In this document: positions 57,829 to 64,000 of the stretch, piece by piece | How positions within the stretch are numbered: the stretch's first letter is position 1 | Layout: every line of letters begins with the position of its first letter | Assembly (NCBI GenBank): GCA_029215795.1 | Contig: JARDYH010000006.1 | Span: 21,839,501-21,903,500, forward strand | Reading direction: 5' to 3' | Length of the DNA stretch: 64,000 nucleotides | DNA from: Anniella stebbinsi | Taxonomy: Eukaryota > Chordata > Lepidosauria > Squamata > Anniellidae | Notes under the pieces: generated by a model | The model's input: only the letters and a program-made list of their open reading frames with translations | Database searches by the model: none | What the model was told of the DNA's origin: nothing | Program-made: the position numbers and the translations under genes

Positions 57829-58360
57829 GGGCTCGTCTACACCTGTGAGCCTTCCGGGAGGGAGGGGGAGTATCTTGGGCTTTCCGGCCTCTGGGATCCT
57901 CCCCCAGCATCCAAATGCCAGTGTGACGTCCTGGAAGGAAAGAGGGACATCTGGCGCTGTGGCGGTGGGTGGGTGGGTTGGAAGGAGACTTTTGCGCAGC
58001 AACGCAGGGATGGTTGTGCACCAAAGTAAGTTTAAAAAAGAAAAAGAAAACCCAAAACCCGGCGCCCAAGGACACCAACAGCCATCCCAGGGATGGCAAA
58101 AAAGCTCACCCCTTTACCCCTGATGAGCATGGAGTCCCCCCCCCCCCGTGGAGCTCCATGCCAGGAGTGTGCGCCACACTGCCTGCGGTCCTCAGGGTTG
58201 TCCCAGGATTGTGGGAAAATTGAGATAAAAGTAGTCCCAGTTATCCCAGGACAACTGAGATGTCATCCCTGATCGACCCCAGGATCCCCTGTGTGTCATT
58301 TGGATGCACAGGGATGACCCCAACACAACCCCAAGAAAAATGGCTGGTGTAGAAATGGCC
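57829..58360. mobile_element. 532-bp MITE, Harbinger-like termini
   Basis: Left end GGGCTCGTCTACACC; right end read inward GGCCATTTCTACACCAGCC. Flanks TTA / TAA both fit the TWA target typical of PIF/Harbinger but are not identical. Interior GTGTGTCATTTGGATGCACA and ACAACTGAGATGTCATCCC parallels the 44718-45281 copy. Confidence 0.8.
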
Positions 58361-58915
58361 TAAGTTTCCCTTTCTTCTGGGCTGCCATCTCACCAAGCTT
58401 TCCTGATCTTTGCCTTCCTTTTTTTCCCGGAGAGCTCCTTCTCTCTCTCTGGCCTGTGGGAGGCATTTCCCCAACAAAACTGGCTGTTCACATCAACTCA
58501 CAAAGCCAGACTGATGCAGATATTCCACTGCTGACTCAGCATATAAAATGCTAATGTGTCCCATGGCATCACATTGATTCAGTCAATGGGTACCAGAAGC
58601 TGCTGTATTACCGCCACCTCCACCAAAATTAAAAATTAAAATCCTTACTGCATTGCAATACAAATAAACAAAGTAACCCTGATCCAGGGGGGAAAAAGAA
58701 ATGTGGGGAACACAGAGATACAAAAGAACATAAAGAAATTTCAGAACCTCACAGACAGGCTCCGTTAGGTATCTTCCATAATGTAATACAAATAAACAAA
58801 GGAAAGGGTAGCATAATGAAAGATGTAATGAGGAGGATACACAGACATGAAAAGCCCACACATCTTTATAGTACAAAGAATAAAGCAAAAAACTGGAAAG
58901 AAAAACGAATGATTC
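58361..58915. other. Intron, no recognised element
   Basis: Nothing recognised. Confidence 0.5.
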
Positions 58916-58919
58916 TTCG

Positions 58920-59080
58920 TAATTTTGTATAGCAACTTCAAGTGTTCAAAGCACTTTCCATACATTTTTTTGTTATCCTCATAAAAGCAAACCTGCAGGG
59001 TAGGTCAGTATTATTATTCCCATATTGCAGGTGGTGGGGGCAGGCAGGCTGTGAGAGAATTACCTAATGACCAAGAGAGA
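58920..59080 (+). repeat. MIR-like SINE fragment
   Basis: AAAGCACTTTCCATACATTT, TTATCCTCATAAAAGCAAAC, AGGGTAGGTCAGTATTATTA, TTCCCATATTGCAGGTG resembles the MIR core (AGCGCTTTACATGTATTA, AATCCTCACAACAACC, GAGGTAGGTACTATTATT). Old and diverged. Confidence 0.6.
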
Positions 59081-59084
59081 GAAA

Positions 59085-59585
59085 AGAATGATATCTGCAA
59101 GCATTATTAAAGGGGGGAATGTTCCATATGAAGTCTTTATGTGCCTATGTAACTAACCATGTCTTATAAGAAAGATGAAGGAAAATGATTACAGTGACAC
59201 CACTAACTTTTTTTGTATTGATATACCAACAGCATTTCTTAAACAACAGATGCTGGGGTTGAAGCTCACTTCAGTAGGGTACCACTCCCCACTTCTTCCT
59301 GTTAACTGATCAAATTCTGCCTTCTTCCCCCAAATGCCTTAATCATGCTGCTTGGAATTTTGTAAAAAAAAGAAAAATAAATAAGATTACTGATGATCCC
59401 AGGGGGGGAAATTCATCGGATACAGGAACACCTTAATCCCATATGACCCAACTCTAAGCACAAATGGCTCTCCAGAAAGAGTTTTACCAACTAACACCAA
59501 TCATTAATATGGTGCAAATGCTGATGCAAATGAACTTCCATTACAAAAGTCTTGATTGTGTTTATCTGAAATTCCTACTTTTCAG
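59085..59585. other. Intron, no recognised element
   Basis: Nothing recognised. Confidence 0.5.
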
Positions 59586-59589
59586 AAAC

Positions 59590-59765
59590 CTCACATTGGC
59601 CATGCTGGCTGGGGGGTGATGGGAATTGTACTCCAATACATCCAAGGAGCAGCAGATCGGAAAAGCTTGGAAGACAGCAGGGTTGGGAAATAAGTTGTCC
59701 TCCGGGTGATGTGCGGGGGAGGTAAAATCCAGCAACAGCTGCAGGGCCACACATTCCCCCATCCC
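59590..59765. repeat. Fragment of the 'ACTCCCATCAGCC' inverted-repeat element
   Basis: TGGCCATGCTGGCTGGGGGG, TGATGGGAATTGTACTCCAA is the antisense of the central part of the 24027-24456 family. Confidence 0.65.
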
Positions 59766-59769
59766 TGGA

Positions 59770-60572
59770 ACAGAAGAACCACTACAAGAGGAGAGAAGCT
59801 CCGCAGGAATGACCGTATATGCTTACATCAGCTTCTATGGGTGAAATAAGAGTACATTTATGGACCATGTGTTTTACTGTCTCTGTTGCTGAATGTCTTT
59901 GTTATGTGGGAGTCTTTACAGTTGCCCCTGAAAAAGGATTTTTTTAATGACATGTAACAGTTTGGTCTGCGGCATTTCTTTCCCCCAAAACATATCCTAA
60001 CACCTGGTGATCCCCCTCCTCTTTTTTCCCTCACTTTCCCCTATGGTAAATGTTAGGAAATTAATAATACTCCCCCACCTCTGTTTGGCTGTTATCCTGA
60101 ACACAATTGCAGCTGAACACAAATGGATCATTTGCAGCTGATAGCTCTGTTTGGTGACCTAAACTTGAAAACTGAGAACAATTGTACTTCACATGGGGAA
60201 CACTTTCTAGGGAAGGCCCAAGTAGATCTCCCCACAACATTTAACACTGAAAGGTCTCCCAGGAAAAAAGGTCACTATGCCTAGAAAACGTGTCCAGGAG
60301 AAGAGTTTAAGGTTGGCCTTTTCACTGACTGCTAGCTTTCTAGGCACAGGGAATTGTTTCATAGAGGAGAATTAAAACACGATACCATTCACCTAGAAAC
60401 TGAAAAGGTACTAGGAAAACTGAATTATGTTACTCTGCTACAGATTTAGATTGACTCTAATTCAATAACATTTGAATGAATATTTTAGGGTGAAAATAAA
60501 TCTAATTATTTGCAATCATTAAAGAAACCTTTTCTTTGTTGCTGTTTTAAGGGTGGGGAAGGAAATGCTCAC
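59770..60572. other. Intron, no recognised element
   Basis: Sequence up to the most 5' SORCS2 exon in the window; nothing recognised. Confidence 0.5.
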
Positions 60573-60719
60573 CGGTTTGCAGTCAGTTGGTTTACCATTC
60601 ATATCAGCAGTTGGAGGTGTAAGGTAGTCCCAGTTACGGCCTTTGTTGAATGTTATAAGAGTGGTAACTTTCCCATCTATTTTTTGATTGGCCAAAAATA
60701 CTCCTTTGACACCCTTAAC
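60573..60719 (-). CDS. SORCS2: SORCS2 VPS10 beta-propeller exon, most 5' exon in window
   Basis: Encodes partial residues 1-49: VKGVKGVFLANQKIDGKVTT, LITFNKGRNWDYLTPPTADM, NGKPTDCKP. Human has GVKGVFLANQKIDGKV and a matching CKP end. Acceptor TGTAG, donor GTGAGC, phase 0 to 0. No earlier SORCS2 exon is visible between 60720 and 64000, so the preceding intron extends out of the window. Confidence 0.97.
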
Positions 60720-61313
60720 CTACATTATAAATACAAAGTGCAGGAGAGTTAATAAGCAGTGTTCACACACTTATCCATCATGTATTTAGTTAAGTCTCCT
60801 TTGCTATAGAGTAATGGAAAAATCAGTAAGTCAGTTGTTTATCAGCTACAATCTTGAAACCATTTACTTTGAAAGTAAGCTAAATTAAACCATGCAAAAT
60901 TCATGGTTATGTGTTCCAATCCTGAGATCACTTTATTTCATATTTGAGAATTTGAAAAGAATGCCACCAAACATGGGAACAGGGAATAGGACTAAAGATC
61001 TGTCTTCTGTGTATACCTAAGCCACTTCCAGAATATTTGGGGCTACACTACATTTTGGATGCCTAAATCATTTTGAGGCATACATCAGGTCCCTTATTTT
61101 GAGGGCTATTGAGCAAACACCCCCTTTCACTGATACCACTGAGCAAATGGGACCCACAGCTTCTGCAACAGAGATTTAACGCTGCCTATAGGAAGCCTCA
61201 AAACAAGTGGAAATACTTGTTTCTGAATTGAGACAGGTCAGTGAAGTTCCCTTATGCAAGCTCGGCTAATCTGCCCTGTTCCAGAAACAAGAGTTTTGCT
61301 CATTTCCAGTTGC
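60720..61313. other. Intron, no recognised element
   Basis: Nothing recognised and no upstream SORCS2 exon seen. Confidence 0.5.
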
Positions 61314-61321
61314 TCCTGGAA

Positions 61322-61641
61322 TAGGCTGACCATATGAAAAGGATGACAGGGCTCATGTAACTTTAACAGTTGTAGAGCAAAGGGAATTTCAGCCAGTGTC
61401 ATTTGTATGCAATTAGTTCCTGGTGAAATTCCCTCTTCATCACCACAGTTAAAGTTGCAGGCACTATACTAGAGTGACCATATACAAAAGAAGGCAGGGC
61501 CCCTGCAACTTTAACTGTGGTGATGAAGAGGGCATTTCACCAGGAACTAATTGCATACAAATGACACTGGCTAAAATTCCCTTTGCTCTACAACTGTTAA
61601 AGTTACATGAGCCCTGTCCTCCTTTTCATATGGTCAGCCTA
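61322..61641. mobile_element. hAT-type foldback MITE (copy 2)
   Basis: Ends TAGGCTGACCATATGAAAAG and its inverted copy CTTTTCATATGGTCAGCCTA. TCCTGGAA flanks both sides (61314-61321, 61642-61649), a perfect 8-bp target duplication. Arms share ACTTTAACAGTTGTAGAG and CAGTGTCATTTGTATGCAAT with 24113-24406. Confidence 0.93.
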
Positions 61642-61799
61642 TCCTGGAAGAACTAAATCTCTGCTGTGCAAGCACTTGCAGATCTCACTTGCAGAACAGA
61701 ATTGGCAGGGGCACAGCTGCCCAGTGCCTTGGACCAGTTGTCTACCAAACACGAGTCTTCTGGGTGTTCTGGAGGCCCCTTAACTATTTGGGGGTATAC

Positions 61800-62976
61800 T
61801 TCTTTTTAAAAAAAATGTTTTTATTGGTTTTATATACTATACATACACATAAAAACCACATCACTAACAAATCATATATCCCCTACAGTGCACCCCCACA
61901 CCGGGATCAGCTACAAAATTTATTATTTTTTATTTTACTCTTTTTTCCAAAATTGCATAGATTCCCTTGACAGTCTACACCCCTTCCCCTTTTCTAATAC
62001 ATAATCCACAAATAATCCCCATATATTCCCAAAATATTTTTCTTTATTATACCTCTTTTAACTTTAATATTACTTGTTAATTTATCATTTATGGCAATAT
62101 TCCATACTTCTTTATACCATTCTTCTATTTGGTAGTTGCCTTGCATTTTCCATTGTCTAGATATCATTAGTCTTGCTGTTGTCGTTAAATTCGTAATCAA
62201 ATCTTTAACATTCTGTTCTACTTCTTCTTTATCATATATTGATAACAATGCTATCCTAGGACATATCTCAAGCTTTAAATCTGTTATCACTTCTTCAAAT
62301 ACTTTTAACCAAAATATCTGTACATATTTACAAGTCCACCACATATGGAAATAGTTTCCCACTTCTTGACAGCCTCTCCAATACAACTTTGAATGTTTTT
62401 TATCAATTTGATTTAATTTCACCGGCGTTAAAATACTATTTTATAAAAAATTTTTATTCTTACTGACATGGTTTTCAAAGTATGCAAATCTCATATTTTC
62501 CCCCATTTTTGATCATTAATTTGTTCTTCCAAATCTTCTTCCCATAATGCTTTCAAATTATCATGTTTCTCCTCCCCTTCCATCAACAATTTATAAATTT
62601 CACTTACTACTCCTCTAATATTTTTATTTATATCCTCCTCTTCTCTCATAATAATCATCCTTTCAAATTTTGTATAATTTTGTAGCTCTTTATTGTTTTT
62701 TCCCCATTTAATCCACCATTGTTCTAATTGTATAACTTTGAACCAAGCCAATTTCCTCCCTCTCAAAAATTATTCTATTTGTTCTTTAGTACTCATCTTT
62801 TCCCACCAATCTTTTATTTTAATAATTCTCTGTTCTTTAAACACTGTTTCTAACTCCTTCTTTAAATTTACTGGAAAATTTTCCAGCAACACCATTGGAT
62901 TCATTGGAGAAATCTCTGGTAATAATTTATTGTTATAGTTTTGCCAAACTTCAATAATATTTCTTAACATGGGATT
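61800..62976 (-). mobile_element. L1 LINE, ORF2 C-terminal part and 3' end
   Basis: Minus frames: NPMLRNIIEVWQNYNNKLLP (62972-62913), IKIKDWWEKMSTKEQIE, LAWFKVIQLEQWWIKWGKNN, then KKHSKLYWRGCQEVGNYFHM, WWTCKYVQIFWLKVFEEVIT and WYKEVWNIAINDKLTSNIKV. A polyA-type AATAAAAAC lies at the low end near 61820. Related to the L1 fragment at 6747-7289. Confidence 0.88.
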
Positions 62977-62979
62977 TTT

Positions 62980-64000
62980 GGGGGATGGACTTCCGGGGTT
63001 AACGGGCGAGCAGCAATCTCTCGAGCTCCGGTCATAAATAAAATGTAAAGTTAATAGACTCATTAAAAGAGCTTCAAATGTGAGTATAAAGAAAAAGTAT
63101 TGTGTGGGAGAGATAAGAGAGGCTAAAAGCTTTGAAAGAACTATCTTTGAAAATTGCTGTAGCCAGAGCAGGCTACTTTCGCTTTTAGCCTTTCCAGCGT
63201 CTGGGTTGGAGCAGATCCAATGTCAAAGAGACTCTAAAAAACATCAGAAAATTCCACTTTGGCTGAGAAATAAGTCTATTGGGAGACCATAGGATAATAC
63301 AGCAGCCAGATTGGCTAGAGTGGAATCTCAGATGCCGACCTCAAGTGGCAAAAATAACAATAACAATAACAAAGACTCCCAGAAAACCAGAAGGGAGAAG
63401 GAAGGGAAGGAGGGAGGAGTTGACCCGAAGGCAGCTGCAGCTAGATCTAAAACATCAGATGCTACAATACAGCAGACAGAGCTGGTTGAGAGCATTAAAG
63501 ATATGATGCAGCAGGTGATGACACATAATAATGGAAAGATGCAAAAAATGATGGAAGAAAGCAATGAATCTCTGAAAAAAGAGGTGTTGATGGGAGTTAC
63601 AGCTCAAATAGATAGAAGTATTTCAGAAATGAAAAAGGAAACGGAAGGAGGTCAATTCGAAGATTGGAAAGGTGGAGAAAAAAGTTTTGGCAAATTAAAT
63701 AGCCATACAGAACCAGACGGAACAATTTGACTTAATGCAGCTAAAATGATTGATTTGGAGGATCGGGCAAGACGCTCTAACCTTCATCTCAGATTCTTTC
63801 CAGAATCATCGGGTGTAAACCCCAGAATTTTGAGCGATCAAGTTATGAGGTGGATTAAGGATATAACTCCAGACATTGCATGGGAAGAATGGGACATGGA
63901 AAGAATACATAGAACTGGAGGCAGAAGAAGCGGAGTAGTGCCTAGAGATGTCATCATAAAGTTTGCGAGTTATTATAAAAAAGAGCAATTTATGAAAGCA
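62980..64000 (+). mobile_element. L1 LINE 5' UTR and ORF1, running off the window
   Basis: Starts near GGGGGATGGACTTCCGGGG and continues through a short 5' UTR. ORF1: 63311-63730 is a lysine-rich, coiled-coil-like N-terminal part (LVESIKDMMQQVMTHNNGKM, QIDRSISEMKKETEGG). After a frameshift, an open frame from 63746 to the window end reads MIDLEDRARRSNLHLRFFPE, IAWEEWDMERIHRTGGRRSG, VVPRDVIIKFASYYKKEQ: the RNA-recognition and start of the C-terminal domain of L1 ORF1p. The frameshift means this copy is not intact. Confidence 0.88.

Larger units (their letters stand above)
1..60719 (-). other. SORCS2: SORCS2 gene body, C-terminal 18 coding exons plus start of 3' UTR
   Basis: SORCS2 is a type I membrane receptor of the VPS10/sortilin family; known members bind proneurotrophins and the p75 receptor and traffic through endosomes and the cell surface. 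Coding exons, in transcript order: 60573-60719, 52759-52861, 43951-44027, 40356-40447, 37646-37753, 36267-36387, 33382-33515, 31526-31654, 25115-25286, 22719-22905, 19577-19710, 14694-14817, 14090-14202, 11982-12107, 10871-10970, 10119-10221, 4738-4895, 121-185. Every junction keeps phase and the total is 2193 bp, giving 730 residues plus stop. Seventeen introns lie inside the window; all have AG acceptors and all but one have GT donors. The residues match my recollection of human SORCS2 (about 1159 aa) far better than SORCS1 or SORCS3, especially the tail ending SREMHSYLVS. The N-terminal portion (signal peptide, propeptide, early propeller) is outside the window. Confidence 0.97.

Noticed and set aside
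60720..61313. Search for an earlier SORCS2 exon
   Set aside because: No stretch matched the expected preceding propeller residues with flanking splice sites.

Overview
This window is vertebrate nuclear DNA, most likely from a squamate reptile (lizard or snake). Coding density is very low, and the introns are filled with CR1, L2-like, L1 and R4-type LINEs, tRNA-derived SINEs, solo LTRs and many short DNA transposons. Their lineages, together with the protein divergence of the one gene, point to a lizard-like genome; the species cannot be named from the sequence alone.

The only gene I can support is SORCS2 (sortilin-related VPS10 domain receptor 2), on the minus strand. Eighteen coding exons were located. 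They run from the late VPS10 beta-propeller (60573-60719) to the stop codon (121-123). All splice phases join, the exons sum to 2193 bp (730 codons plus stop), and the order is late VPS10 blades, 10CC cysteine module, two PKD-like folds, membrane-proximal domain, transmembrane helix and cytoplasmic tail. The N-terminal exons lie beyond base 64000 and the 3' UTR continues below base 1. One intron, after the transmembrane exon, appears to use a GC donor.

Repeats by region. 5.0-9.5 kb: a Harbinger-like foldback, two CR1 copies, an L1 inserted in CR1 with a visible target duplication, and a solo LTR. 14.9-22.4 kb: a 1.3-kb hAT-like inverted repeat, a SINE, a 356-bp palindrome-rich MITE, an L2 tail and a second LTR copy. 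24-31 kb: a foldback hAT MITE nested in another inverted repeat, then a minus-strand L1 interrupted by two L2-type insertions. 38-40 kb: a SINE whose (TAA)n tail carries an R4/Dong-like LINE. 44-59 kb: a U2 snRNA fragment, further Harbinger-like MITEs, SINE, CR1 and L2 pieces, two adjacent solo LTRs of different families, and a MIR-like fragment. 61-64 kb: another hAT foldback and two L1 pieces in divergent orientation.

The most interesting non-gene signal is that several structurally unrelated MITEs share one terminal signature (G-R-C-C, four bases, TCTACACC or TCTAGA), mostly with 3-bp flanking repeats. This suggests one transposase mobilised several sequence families. No complete autonomous transposase, CRISPR, bacterial operon or second protein-coding gene was found.
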